From: Eunapius fragilis
Lineage: Eukaryota > Porifera > Demospongiae > Spongillida > Spongillidae
NCBI GenBank assembly: GCA_963681505.1
Contig: OY811987.1
Coordinates: 1,013,066-1,077,065 of the forward strand
Reading direction: 5' to 3'
DNA: 64,000 nucleotides
The notes beneath the pieces were generated by a model. The model saw only the letters and a list, made by a program, of their open reading frames with translations. It searched no databases and had not been told where the DNA came from. Of the stretch, positions 26,601 through 38,695 are shown piece by piece (within the stretch, counting starts at the first letter, position 1; each line of letters begins with the position of its first letter). A program made the translations under genes and the position numbers.

Positions 26601-29600
26601 GGTAATAGTTCTTTTTATGTGTGTGAAGCCATTCATCTATAATAAGGTGTTTAATTAGGTGTGCATGGATCAGATCAACCTATTTCTTCACCACTGACAT
26701 ATGGAAGCCCGTTATCAATACAACTTAATTGGACAACATTGCCAGGATCAGAGAACATGTGGTACTACATAACCAACTCGTATGTTACCTCTAAGCTATT
26801 TTTCAATGGACTGGAGGCACTCATGCAAAACTCTAGCGTACTGCCGACTGGAGCCAACAGTGCAAGCCAAAATGTTACCATTCCAGTTGTCAACAATCTA
26901 GATATCAGCTATCTGGATGCTAGCCTCATGATTTACTCATACTACTACCTCTACACTGGCTCTCTTTTCTATTGCCCGTATGATTACTATTACTTTGTCT
27001 TTGGGGCATTAGGTATCTCGTACATACAGCTGGATTCATCTTCCATCAGATTTGCCAATGCAAGTATGTAACAATACATTGCAATGTGCAGAGATTGCTA
27101 AATGATATCTCTAATTCTGATTTCAGCTCAACCTCAGGTGTTGATAAGATCCAATAACATCAGTATACCAAGTACAGAGATGTCCATCAGTATCACAGGC
27201 CACACAGTTCTGACGTGTACCTCTCAGGGAGGCTATCCACCATTTGTTATCTCCAGGTGGATAAAGAATGGACAGACAGTGGCAGAGGGAACCTATGTGG
27301 TGACTATAGACACAGCAACACCATCCAATACCTATGGCCTGTATGTGTGCTCAGTTGATAACACTGCGCAGGTAACAGAGAGAAGTGTGCTCATCAAGGG
27401 AGAAGGTGAGCTGTTGGGTATGTGATATGTGTTTGATATTACACTTCATCTTAGGTAACATCCAGTTGGAGCTCCGGTACACCAGTGGGGGAACATGTAC
27501 ATACCTGAGTGTAAGCACACTGCATGCTTGACAATTTCTGCCTATATATGATGTCACATTAAAAGGAAGTGTAATAACATACCTTATATCTGAATAGCTC
27601 CTCCCAGCTTTGATAAGCAAAGTCCTGCACCTTTCTTTGCACGGTCTAGTTCTTTCCACCATTCACCTAATTCACCTAAAACTGTTGTGGGGTCAATATA
27701 TCCAGATCTGTCACTAGCTATAGGTCTAAACTAAACACTTCGTCACAATATGTTTAAGGACTGGACGGTGTTCATGCCAGTGTTCACATATTCCTCAGCA
27801 CAGTGTAAAACTGCAAAGCATTAATTTAGATGTCAGATATGGGACTTTGGTACATTAAAGGGTAATCACTACTGGAGCCATATGTAATACCAAGGTCCCA
27901 TAACGTACTGAATCCTTAAGACCACTACCATGAAGGTTATAATAACATTTAAGAACAATGTGTTCTATATATATCACTCCATGGGAAACTTTTGATTATC
28001 ATAGCATTACTATATGATAACAAATCAATTTGATAATTGCACCTATCCTGAGTCTTAATTTTTTTTAAAGTGGAGGAGGGAGGAGGGAAGAGGAGGTGGA
28101 GTAGGAGGAGGAAGAGGGAGGAGGAGGAGGGAGAAGGAGGGAGGAGGAGGGAGGAGGAGGGAGAAGGGAAGAAGGAGGAGGGAGAAGGGAGGAGAAGGAG
28201 GGAAGAGGAGGAGGGAGGAGGAAGAAGAGGAGGACAAAAGAAAAACCGACTGTTAAATATATCAGTAGCTCTCCATGTAGGCCATAGGCTAATAATAGAT
28301 TCATGTATTGCACAAGCCATTCCTCTATAGAACTAATTATACAATGTGCCATGAATCAGATTATCTATCTCAGAGATGTAAGACAATGATTAGTTTTTAT
28401 TTGTTATTCATTTCAAAGGATGTGTGCAAGTGATGCAGTTTACCTTGCATGCTTATCCATTCTATCACTGCAACAATCCTATACACATGCTATAATGTTT
28501 GATCATTTTATTTCAGTATACTCAGCTTGCTACTATGGCTGCCTCAATTAATGCTAACATCACTGGGGTTCTTACTCGTTTGCACAAAATCAGTTTGTAT
28601 GAAGCAGACATCAAACACACCATTACCTGTACTTCAGGCGGTCAGGCATTATTGTACACAGCCACCATATCGTACTCATCTGCTTCTGGAGACATCACAG
28701 GGTCTACTTTAGCAGCACAACTGGTTGCATGGTTACTGGTGCAGGGCTCACCAACTCTCGCTGCTAATGGTCATACATTCAGAGTGTATCCAGTTATGAG
28801 TGCACCACAAGCAGTCAGCATTCAGGCGGGACCACTTACTGGTGTTATTATGGGAGGGCTGTCCATTGGTGTACTGTCAGCTATTCTGGTGGCCATTGCA
28901 GCATACATGTAAGTTATTCCCTTGGTGAAATAGTGTATCTCATTGTACTATACTAATTATATATATAAGCATTGAATAAGTGGCTAGTTTTAAATATTAA
29001 AACACAAACATGTTTTGATGCGTTAGCAGGATTGTATGCATAATATGAGCAGTTAAGTTATGTAACTCCACACATTTGTAAGCATGTATCTTTATCTCGG
29101 GCTGTGATCCCCTTAAAGGCAATTAAAGGCAAGGGCCAAATGGTATTGGCACTTAGATTTTCAAGTATTGCCACACATTAAGATCATGGCCATAAATGAT
29201 GCCAGCTAACTGAAAGGGCCTAGGGAATTCCGCTGTATACTCCAGTGCATGCCATAAAAATGGCTGCCAGCTTTAGAGCTCTGTGGAGTCCATGCAGCGC
29301 TAATGTGAGGTGCATGCGTATAGTTTCAAGGCATATCATGTTGTTATCACGTTAGGTTGTTCCATGTAACCAATCATCAATGCTATGTTCAAGTTGGTAG
29401 ATGAATATGCCAATACCTAAAATGGCTATGCCATTCTACATGAACTGCGGAAGAGATAAAACAAAAAACATGCAAACAACACAGTAACAGTAACACCAGC
29501 TCATGCACTGTAGACCAGTCTAGATGCAATTTTAGATTAAAAAAGAACAGGCCAAAGGCTAGGTTCATGTTTACTCTACATAGGGAACTGTATATGTGTA

Positions 29601-29850
29601 TGTACTCACAAGTTAGATCTACTAGAAGGCTATACATGTACCATTGTGCACTGGCTTGTACTTACACAGGATCATGAGGGGGAGGATGGCTGCCAAAAGA
29701 CCCAACGTTGACCAAACCCATGTTTCCTCCGTGCGGTATGAGACACTTGCAGACCATGTGAAGGTGCAATTGGACGATACAGTTTATGAGCAGGTTGACA
29801 TTGTCACTCTTGATGATGCGAATATATACAAACAAACACAAGGCAATTAA
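23680..29850 (+). CDS. Ig-domain transmembrane receptor with ITIM/ITSM-type tail, copy A
   Basis: Family not recognised by name. Exons: 23680-23743, 25902-26189, 26254-26601, 26659-27063, 27127-27405, 27455-27510, 28517-28908, 29670-29850; total 670 residues. Exon 1 is a signal peptide (NRLFLLFLFTLRTAIA). Exon 2 is an Ig domain with VALYC, TYTW and HYYC. Exon 3 is Ig-like (LTWYHEG, DAGTYEV) but lacks the usual cysteine pair. Exon 4 is an unidentified tyrosine-rich domain (YSYYYLYTGSLFYCPYDYYY). Exon 5 is an Ig domain (VLTC, W, YVC). A juxtamembrane cysteine-containing domain follows, then a membrane helix (GVIMGGLSIGVLSAILVAIAAYM) and a basic stop-transfer. The tail has VRYETL, fitting the ITIM consensus, and TVYEQV, fitting the ITSM consensus TxYxxV. 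Mostly one domain per exon, mainly phase 1. Predicted inhibitory or switch signalling through SH2 proteins is inference. Confidence 0.85.
24143..24157. mobile_element. Solo end of the mariner-like MITE family
   Basis: cgagcgggtactgta matches the terminal 15 bp of the element at 15406-15605. It lies in intron 1 of Ig receptor A. Confidence 0.5.
24609..24777. mobile_element. 169-bp foldback MITE in intron 1 of Ig receptor A
   Basis: Long inverted arms (cacagcaaaa ... gacgcaaatcatattttgat) enclose a short loop. The duplicated intron of copy B at about 54740-54820 lacks it and reads through from gcacactgt to attaaaaatacc, which acts as an empty site. Insertion therefore followed the duplication, or it was lost in copy B. 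Confidence 0.85.
28070..28240 (+). repeat. (GGAGGA)n purine tract in intron 7 of Ig receptor A
   Basis: About 170 bp of gga/gag repeats. The equivalent tract in copy B (about 57870-57932) is only about 60 bp, so it has expanded or shrunk since duplication. Confidence 0.85.
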
Positions 29851-30494
29851 TGGTACAAGATAAAATGAAGAGACATGTGTACACACCTATTCAATAGTTT
29901 GCTAGCTATTTGAACTGCTTTGTGCATGCATAGTTTTATGAATGCTGCTATATATGAACGCTTAGTCATAATTTCACTGCACATGTGTCTGTTTGAGTTT
30001 GCAGTGTAGTGGTTTTAAATATTGACATATATACACATTAACACATGATGATGGTGGTGGTGGTATGGGAACTGAATGTCCAATGAGGAAACTACAATCA
30101 GTAGCAGGTCCAGGAATTGGCTTCTTGCTAGTGAAGGAATCTAGGGTGAAGCCTCTTTAAACTATCATATTATAATGGATGCGATATTGTACTCACACTC
30201 AGAGACATTTACAAATATACCTATGAGTTTATTATTGCTTGAAAAAGGGAGTTCCCAGGAATGTATCAGGATGTGCCCCTCCCCCTCCTCCTGGAATACA
30301 CCACTCTGTCAGTTATAGTTGAATATCTTACAAGACCACCCGACACGCATTTGCGTAGCCAACTAGATTGAACAATGGATAGGTATACCATTGGACGACG
30401 ACTGTGCAAGTGAAAGAAAAGGAGAGCAAACGTTTTACTTGGAAATGGGTAATAGTTTTCAGTGTGATGAATCAGAGAGTTCCCATACCACACT

Positions 30495-30926
30495 TCATTG
30501 TCTATAACCATGTACCCCTTTATAATACACAGATATACACTCAATTAGCTTGCCTGTTTCAAGTTCAACATCTGAATCAGATTCAGAATACATGTCGCTT
30601 CTCATCATAAAGGTCTCCTCTACCTTGTAACCATCACTTTCATCCTATAAGAACAAGGAAATTGTCACAGCATTGGCCAATGGCTAATAACCTCTCGCTT
30701 GCGAGTCTGTAGGGATGGATCATCAATCGCAAGCGCCTCAACGTTTGACATGCAGATGCTTCTGCGTTTGAAGATGTCTCATTAGCGCAAAGCTTTGTTT
30801 GCAGACCTCACAATGAAACACTGCAGAATATGGTACGTACGAAATAGTCACAAAGTGTACTCGTAAGCTTTGTTCAAAACATTATTTCACTGCATGATTT
30901 TTACCTTCTGACAACGGTTCAGCCAT
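30495..30926 (-). CDS. Small C2H2 zinc-finger gene, split between two frames
   Basis: The minus strand starts MAEPLSE (30905-30926) and splices in phase to an exon from 30820 encoding one C2H2 finger (FHCEVCKQSFALMRHLQTQKH), which ends at a TGA at 30738-30740. In the next frame, from 30751, an overlapping ORF reads MSNVEALAIDDPSLQTRKRE (30692-30751). It splices in phase to an acidic exon (30495-30644) containing YSESDSDVELETG and a stop. Either a frameshift splits one gene, or splicing joins the two frames in a way I cannot see. The start lies about 70 bp from the ORF on the other strand. Confidence 0.5.
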
Positions 30927-30992
30927 AATCGAAGTATTTTTAAAAAATCTGCTGCACGTGGCTTTGTTTACATATAGAGTGTTTACACAGTG

Positions 30993-31743
30993 ATGAGCAC
31001 AACATTCACTAGTACTTCTCTTCCACGGCATTCAAGGACGGAAAATGAACCCTCTGGAAGTGTGCAGAACCCTTTGCTTCGTGGTAGGGGCTCAAGCCAT
31101 TCAGAATCCGCAAGGCCAAGGGATGATAGGCCTATTAGAACCAGTGGAATCCACGACACACAACTGTCGCCCTCCTTTCTTTCCTTCGACCACAGCAAAT
31201 CTTGCAACCCCCAGCGTTGCAACCACTCCCCCATCTGTCGATCTACAAGGTGTTTTCCGGGAGTTGAGTGCGATGAGAAAGGAGGTGAAACAGGCAATAG
31301 CTAACATGCAGACTGATCTAGGTGCAATAAAGCGAGCAGTAGAAACTCTCATGCACCGAACTGCTACTTATACAATCGAAAAAAGTCCGTTCAAGGTATA
31401 TACACTTTCTGACATATATTATAATATATATATTTATTTAATGCACTATAGGAACCCCTTAACAACGGAATCTCTACCCTTTATTGCAGGAGTTTGACCC
31501 GTCAACCGTCCAACAGCTAGGGATATCTTTTTATGTTTATTTATCAGTTATTGCATGTGTATAGATTATATACGTAGTACCTTTTTTTTAAAAAAAGGAT
31601 ATGATTGGACCAGTCCTTGGAGACCAGTCATCCAACTCCTCATTAAAGGAAACGGCCAGGCGGTATTGCAAGAAAAAACTTACTGACATCCGATCAGAAG
31701 AAAGGCGCAAACAGTTTATAGATGTATTTGTAATTTATTAATT
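30993..31743 (+). CDS. Candidate unknown gene, fragmentary
   Basis: Not recognised. The first ORF, beginning MSTTFTSTSLPRHSRTENEP, is Ser/Arg-rich. An overlapping frame from about 31220 gives a coiled-coil-like segment (GVFRELSAMRKEVKQAIANM) and ends at a possible donor after KSPFK at 31396. Possible downstream exons are 31490-31550 (EFDPSTVQQLGISFY) and 31598-31740 (LKETARRYCKKKLTDIRSEE). Frames do not join without assumption. It may be a real divergent partner of the zinc-finger gene or an old element. Exon ends are uncertain. Confidence 0.35.
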
Positions 31744-33377
31744 TCCATTTCCAGAAATGAGCGATCAAAGGGAAAATATGATTAATTCGCGGTTTGCGAA
31801 CCACCGAATATTCCCGTATATTTTCCCCTTGACATGTATGGGTACTTCAATACCAAGCACACCAGATTTTTCTCAGCTTTGCCAAGAGGGATTGTTAGTA
31901 CACTACATTTGCCATGATTTTTAGTGGGTTCGCCGTATTTTTCCTATTTAAGGTTACGCTTCCCTGAGATTGTCATACCATTGTCCTCAATGTACAGGTA
32001 GTCTCTCATTACAATATTCTACGACCATTTGTGTCAACACCTTTACGATTTAAAAATTTGCCAGAGAGAACCATATAGCCAGTTCATCGAAGAACTATAA
32101 TACGTATTGAAAACTAGGTCTTCCAATTAAAAAATCGGCTTCCATAATTGGTACCGGGCGTAGAATCAAATTTTGATTGAATAATTGATTACGCAATTGT
32201 CGCTTGTGATTTGCAATTGATTTTGACATAGGTAAATCACGCTATGATTCTTCAATATATAAAAAACACGTCATGATTTTGCAATGATATATACTAATCA
32301 AGCATTGATTTTCCAAGTGAAACTGAAGCAATTGATGAATCCTGTTTTGATTTTATAGGTGATGTTTCAATTGATTTAATTCTTTTGCAATTAATGTATA
32401 GAGCTCTTTCATCGCGTGACTTAATAGCTTCATCTTCTAATTAGTCCGCCATATTGGTGCTCGGAGAAGTATGGGATTACTTCAGAATGTCGTTTAAATA
32501 TATATTATTGTGGTCTAACACATGACTAACATTTGTAAAAATACTTGTGCCCTCGGAGCGCGAGTTATACGTATCAAAAGTATCAAAACTATATTTCCGA
32601 GCACCAATATAGCGGACAATAAAGCAATTAAAGCCCACGCGTCATGTGACCATGAAAGAGCTCTGTATTTTGCAGGAAGTAGGCCTACGAGTAGAAAATG
32701 AAATAGCAGGTTTTGCAGCTGATAGGAGAGCGCCATATGCTCAAAGCGTGACTGTTTAAATGCATCCCTCTTAAGCTGTACCGTATCGGTACCGGTATTA
32801 TCCTAAAGTATGTGTGCTACATAAAATGGCCGCAGTAATGCAAGGCCGTAGACAAGGGGGGAAGGGGGGGGGGGGGGGGGGGGGGGGGAAGAGGGCTTGA
32901 GTCCCCCCAAATTTTTCTATGAGAATAATATTAAAATTATCATGTGTAATTAGAATTAACCACTGATAGCGTAGTCTTCCCCCGGTACTAAATGTACATA
33001 TAGGCGGCATTACGGGCGGTTTAACGGTTATAACTAGTTTTACGAGCCGAAGTTTGAGCGAATTCACCAATGCGTACGTTTCAAACTCCAAACATGTCCA
33101 ACATACCGGCACGGAACAGACTATTATAAATTAGTCAGTCAAAGTTATTTAATTTAATTTGGCATTATTCCATGGGCGCTGGGGAAGCAAATTTAAGTAC
33201 CCGAAGAAAGAAGGATCATATTCGCAAAAGGCATTTCATATATATTGTAGTGTAAACACTTGGACTTAAAATTGTATTGCTGGCAAGCATATCGCTGCAA
33301 TTTTATTCCTATTGATGCACACCAAACGTGGCTGATCAAATTTTGCAACCGCATCTTGTAAGTCGCATGTATGTGTG

Positions 33378-33587
33378 CAGTGGCGGATCCAGGGGGGGGG
33401 GGGGGCACCGGGGGCGCGTTTAAATTGCATTTTGAACGTACAACTACCAAAAGCGCGCGGGAGGGGCACATCCCCTCTCCCGCACCCACCCACTTTCGGT
33501 GGACCACGCCCATTTCTCACTTAATTATAACTTTTCGTTATTGGTGCTCCCCTCCCTTTTCAAAATTCTCGGATCCGCCCCTGCTGA
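33378..33587. mobile_element. Nested MITE with CAGTGGCGGATCC ends
   Basis: Starts cagtggcggatccagg and ends ggatccgcccctg, with a poly-G run near the left end. Such ends resemble hAT-type MITEs of marine invertebrates; assignment is inference. Similar ends recur at 35290, 36463, 37170 and 53513. Confidence 0.6.
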
Positions 33588-33589
33588 GC

Positions 33590-33873
33590 TACCTAGAGGA
33601 TGTTGATGTTGAGTCCATTAAAAAGCTCCGTGCTTCAGTACCAACAGTGCCGCTACAGCTACCAGAGACCTCGAGCTCTTTGGGTGCCGGCTTGGATGAA
33701 TCAAGTGAAGGCCATGAGCATGCGCAAGTAGAATGGATCCGGACAGTGTACCAAAAGAAACGGCTGCTGAGCATTAAAAGAGCAAGAACGTCTTGTGGAG
33801 TTGGAGGGACAAGCCATGAGATTCCTCACCACTCACCAGAACCTGCTCATCCCGGTAGCTCCGATGTGGACTG
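33590..33873 (+). other. Coding-looking remnant inside the 32-34 kb insertion
   Basis: Open frame of about 95 residues (LSYLEDVDVESIKKLRASVP ... VEWIRTVYQKKRLLSIKRAR) ending with a stop. The composition is protein-like, but I recognise no family. Its 5' part is replaced by the nested MITE, so it is probably a truncated transposon ORF. Confidence 0.35.
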
Positions 33874-34269
33874 ACGCCATCTTTCTTTTTGTCTCATTCT
33901 AATGTTTAGCCTTGTGATCATATAATAATCATTTGAGAAATCACTTATGAAATCGTGCGTTTGATTCTACACGGGATTCACTATACTAAAATCGTGTGCA
34001 AAATCACTTAGTGATTTTTACAATGTATATTACAATTGATTCGTAAGAATCAATTAATAACTGAATATTCTGATTTCTGCTTGATTGTCCAATAGATTTT
34101 TCATTGATTTAATCAATCATTGATTTAGCGCGTGATTCCCGAAGAACAAATCAATTCATAAATCAAAGCTTGATTCACCGCATTTTTTCCCTGTGTGGAA
34201 GAAGCATTCCATATTGAATCAGTATGTCTCGTGCCCTCACGTACGTCGCAACAGTTGACATACACAGAG

Positions 34270-35010
34270 ACAAATATACAGAGACCGATTTGGGACCGGA
34301 AGTCGACACAGAGACTGATTTGGGCGTGATCCCACCAGAAGTCGTATATTAGTAACGCACGTACGGCAGGCAGGCAAACGGGGTATCATAAATGGTGTGT
34401 CTCATTCCATTGTGACGATGTGGAAATTGACATCGTCGTATGAACCCGAGACTGCTAAATTTTGCCTTTAGCCTGCGACGTGTACGTACGTATTAGCTCA
34501 GCTCCACACTCGGCCATCCCCTGATAATTATCTGGGGCCCCCTATGAGAGAGCGTGCAAAGCACCACATAACCCTTTGCTGGGGTCGAAAGGGGTACCCC
34601 GCCCTAGTAAGGAGTTGTGAGGAGCGTTGCACCAGAAGCTTTGAATCTCCCATTCGTTGTAACTATGTTGCGCGATAATTATCAGGGGGGTGGCACGTGA
34701 TCACGTCTAGTTAGTCTCGCAAGCCAAGACGTACGGGGCCCTCGCCCCAGTCCTGCTTACGTCGTACGTCCAATAACTAAGTACGTCTGGCTTGAGAGAC
34801 TCGTCGCAGGCTAAAGGTAAAATTTAGCAACAGAGCACGAGCGGCAGAGCATATGGTAGGCCATATTATGACGTAAGCATAATTGACATCGAGCATATGA
34901 CAGAATTTGGGCGTTGCCCTGGACCGGAAGTCGACAGAGACCGATTTTGGTACTGCCCTTGACCGGAAGTCGACAGAGACCGATTTGGGGGTGGTCACAC
35001 CAGAAGTAGG
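34270..35010 (+). repeat. Direct repeats of a ~50-bp gaccggaagtcgacagagac unit
   Basis: Copies at about 34296-34350, 34920-34960 and 34958-35010 each read accggaagtcgac(ac)agagac then gatttggg, followed by a ccagaagt box. No gene. Confidence 0.65.
34449..34833. mobile_element. 385-bp foldback element
   Basis: Ends ctgctaaattttgcctttag and its inverted partner at 34802-34833. A second inner inverted pair (ctgataattatc) lies at about 34520 and 34673. No ORF. Confidence 0.65.
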
Positions 35011-35179
35011 TACATGTACTAGTAATGCAAGCGGGAAAATTATAAATGGTGTATTGTGATGATGTGGATGTTGTTGCAGATCTCTCAACTTGGGCAATTT
35101 CAATAATGCCAATACCCTGATTGTCAAAGGCACCATAGCCAGTGTACCCATGTGAAGGCACCATATATAGCCAGTGCAC

Positions 35180-35395
35180 CCATGTGAAGGCATCATGGTA
35201 AGCTCACCAGATGGGCAAGCTTACAGCATCCCCCCACCCCTAGTTGCAGTGGGAGTGGACCCTCCCACACCTTGTGCCTCCACCCTCCCAAATCCTGAAT
35301 CCGCCACTGCTACATGCTTTTGTCTCATCACCTCCAGTACATGCTCATGTGACCCCTTCACTATGTGCTCAAGTTCAGTGTGTGTATGTGTGTGT

Positions 35396-35449
<54 letters not shown>

Positions 35450-36770
35450 AAAGGTGATGTAACACTTTTCATCCCTCAATGGTACCATTACACATGGTCC
35501 CTTTCTGAACAGTTCTAGGCAGCTATGTGTGCACTGTGCAGGCAAGACTTATCTATAATGGAAGCCTTTCATGTACAGGTACTTGTAGTGACTGTGAATA
35601 TCACTGTTGCCCAATCAGATCAGATGTGGCAGATCTGAGGTATTGTAAAGGCCGACATACTTCCTGCCGATTTATCGCCTGCAACTCAAATGAATACGGG
35701 TGAAAATGCAGTAAACTAAAGTTTTACGGAATTTTTACATTTGAGTTGCAGGCGATAAATCGGCAGGAAGTCGACCCGTGTATGTCGGCCTTTAAGTTTA
35801 TATAGACAAGCACCCTGAGAATTTATACATGTCAAACTCAACAGCATCCATGGCTTCACCATTTTGCTTATAGAAATGGCACCCCACACATCACATGAAC
35901 TACACCACACACTTAAGTAGATGAAGCGCTGGGAACATGTAGTGGAGGCTATGATCCACAAGCATGAATGGTTTGCGTTTGTCTGTGTGTGAAGGTGTGA
36001 CATGCTGTTGAAAAAAAAAAAATGGAGAGTGGCTAATACATCTGTGTGTGCCGAGCATAAATAAATTAAAAAGAAGGGTTGCATTTCACCTCCGGTTTGG
36101 CTTTAACTTGACCATGCCTCCCCCCCACTCTGAACTAGAGCACATGGTCAAGGGCATGGTCACATGAGCATGTAGTGGAGGTGATGAGACACAAAACAAT
36201 GGTTGATTCAGGATTTGGGAGGAGGGTGGGGGGGGGGGGGGGGGAGCCACAAGGTGTGAGAGGGGTTCACAGCTAGGGGGTGGAGGGAATGCTGTAAGCT
36301 TTCCCATTGGGTCCGTAGCTAGGGGGTGAGGGGGGGGGGGGGGGGGGGGGGACACTGAAAGCTTGCCTATTGTGTGAGGCTATGCACCATATGCCTTTTC
36401 AATTATGGTGTTCTCGGCATTAAAAATCTCATAGCAAACTGCAATGGATACTTTAAAAATTTTAACAGTGGTGGATTCAGGATTTGGGAGGGGAGGCCAC
36501 AAGGTGTGAGAGAGGTCCGCATCGAGGGAGTGGGGAGGGAGCACTGTAATTATAGTGAAGGAAGGGCATGGGACATGAGCATGTAGAGGAGGCTATGAGA
36601 TGCAAAAATGTATGAGACAAGACAGTGTAGTGGAGGCTATGAAACACAAGCATCTACTGCAGGGCTGAAAACAACCATTCTTTTTAGTTAGAATTTACGC
36701 CCTGCATGCACAGATGTATGAACCCCCCCACTTTTTAATTTGCATGTCACACCCCCTTGCATATATACCT

Positions 36771-36818
<48 letters not shown>

Positions 36819-38620
36819 TAACACTTAGACATACACAAACCTCACATGCTCATCGTGTTCAGGACTACATGTATCTCATAGCCTCCACTACATGTCTCAT
36901 ATCCTCCCCTAAATGCCCAGATCTCCTAGTCCCCACTACATAGTAATGGACCCGGTGGGAGGTGGGATGGGCCTGTGCCCTTAGCTCCCTCCCCTTAAAA
37001 TAAAGGGTGTTTGCTATGAGATTATTAATGCTGAAAACACCACAATTGAAAAGGTGTATGGGGTAAGCCTCACCGGATGGGCGAGCTTACAGCGTTCCCC
37101 CCCCCCACCACCCCCAGCTGCAGTGGGCATTGACCCTCCCACACCTTGTGCCCTCACCCTCCCAAATCCTGAATCCGCCACTGCTACATGCTTGTGTCTC
37201 ATCACCTCCACTACATGCTCATGTGACCCCTTCACTATGTCCTCAAGTTCAGTGTATGTGTGTGTATGTGTGTGTGAGTGTGTGTGTGTGTGAGTGTGTG
37301 TGTGTGTGAGTGTGTGTGTGTACGTACAAAGGTGATGTAACACTTTTCGTCCCTCAATGATAACATTCTTACACATGGTCCCTTTATGAACAGTGTGACA
37401 GCAATTTTATTTTGAGATGTATAATGGAAGCCTTTCATGTACAGGTACTTGTAGTGACTGTGAATATCACTGCTGCCCAATCAGATCAGATGTGGCAGAT
37501 CTGAGGTATTGTAAAGTTTATACAGACAAGCACCCTAATAGCATTCAAACTCAACAGCGTCCATGGCTTCATCATACATGTATTGTTTCAAAGCGCATCT
37601 GTAGGTAGACATACACACACATGCACCAACACCCCAAATATCACATGAACCACGCACACACTTTAGTAGATGAAGCACTGCCAACAGAAAAAAAAAGTGG
37701 AGGGTACAAACATGTACTGTAGGCTAGCATGAGACACAAGTATGAAGTGATCTATGGAGGCTATGAGACACGAACATGTAGTGAAAAGCATGAGACAAGG
37801 GCAAGCAGTGGAGGTTATGAGACATGAGCATTTAGTGCAGGCATGAGATAGGAACATGTAGTGGAGAAGCACAAGCATGAATGGTTTGTGTTTGTCTGTG
37901 TGTGAAGGTTGTCAAGGGCATGGTCACATGAGCTTGTAGTGGAGGCGATGAGACACAAAACAGTGGTTGATTTGGGAGGGGGTGGTATAAGGTGTGAGGG
38001 GGGGGGGGGGAACACTGTAAGCTCCCTCATCGGGTGAGGCTATGGCCCATATGCCTTTGCATTTGTGGTGTTTCGGCATAAAAAATCTCATAGCAAACTG
38101 CAATGGATACTATTTATTTTAAGGGGAGGGAGCTAAGGGGTACAGGCCCGCCCCCCTCCCCGCCCCCCTTCGAGGTCCATTACTGTGCAGTGGGGAGGGA
38201 CTAGGAGACCTGCATGGGCATTCAGGGGAGGATGAGACATGTAGTGGAGGCTATGAGATACATGTAGTCCTGCGAGACACAAGCCTGTGAGGTTTGTGTA
38301 CATGTCTAAGTGGTAATGTGTGTGTGTGTGTTTACATATATCTGCAAGGGGGTGTGACATGCAAGTTAAAGTATTGTCACATAACCTCCACTCATGTCCC
38401 ATGCCCTTCCTTCTCTATAAGTTCAGAGTGGGGGGAGGTGTGGTCAAGTTAAAAGCACTGCCAGGCCGATAGCAACCCTTCTTTTTAGTCGGGATTTATG
38501 CTCTGCACGCACAGATGTATGAACTCCCCCCCCCCCCCACAAAAATGTAGTGGAGGCTATAATACAGTACCATGTACTGGAGGTTAAGAGACACACATGT
38601 AGGTAGCTATGGATGATAAT

Positions 38621-38695
<75 letters not shown>

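Larger units (their letters stand above)
23640..30386 (+). repeat. Segmental duplication, unit A
   Basis: This whole interval is collinear with 47240-60148: signal-peptide exon, all other exons, introns and about 500 bp downstream. Homology stops at ccaactagattgaaca(a/g)tggatagg in both. Unit B is longer because its first intron has grown from 2.2 to 8.3 kb. Confidence 0.85.
32152..34198. mobile_element. About 2-kb insertion with AATCA-rich ends
   Basis: Left flank tcggcttccataattg and right flank gaagaagcattccatattg together resemble the sequence at about 22150-22195 (cagcttccataactgaattg then aaagaagtattccatattg). That place may be an unoccupied relative. Both subterminal zones (32160-32400 and 33930-34190) are packed with variants of TTGATT/AATCAA. 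The interior holds a coding-looking stretch at about 33590-33873 and a nested MITE. Superfamily unknown. Confidence 0.6.

Noticed and set aside
28055..28352. Ser/Leu/Pro-rich ORFs on the minus strand
   Set aside because: They come from the (GGAGGA)n intron tract of the Ig receptor gene, and the tract is shorter and differently framed in copy B.
32515..32736. Hydrophobic minus-strand ORF that looks like a membrane protein
   Set aside because: It lies within an AT-rich insertion, has no homology I can name and no upstream exon; chance composition is likely.
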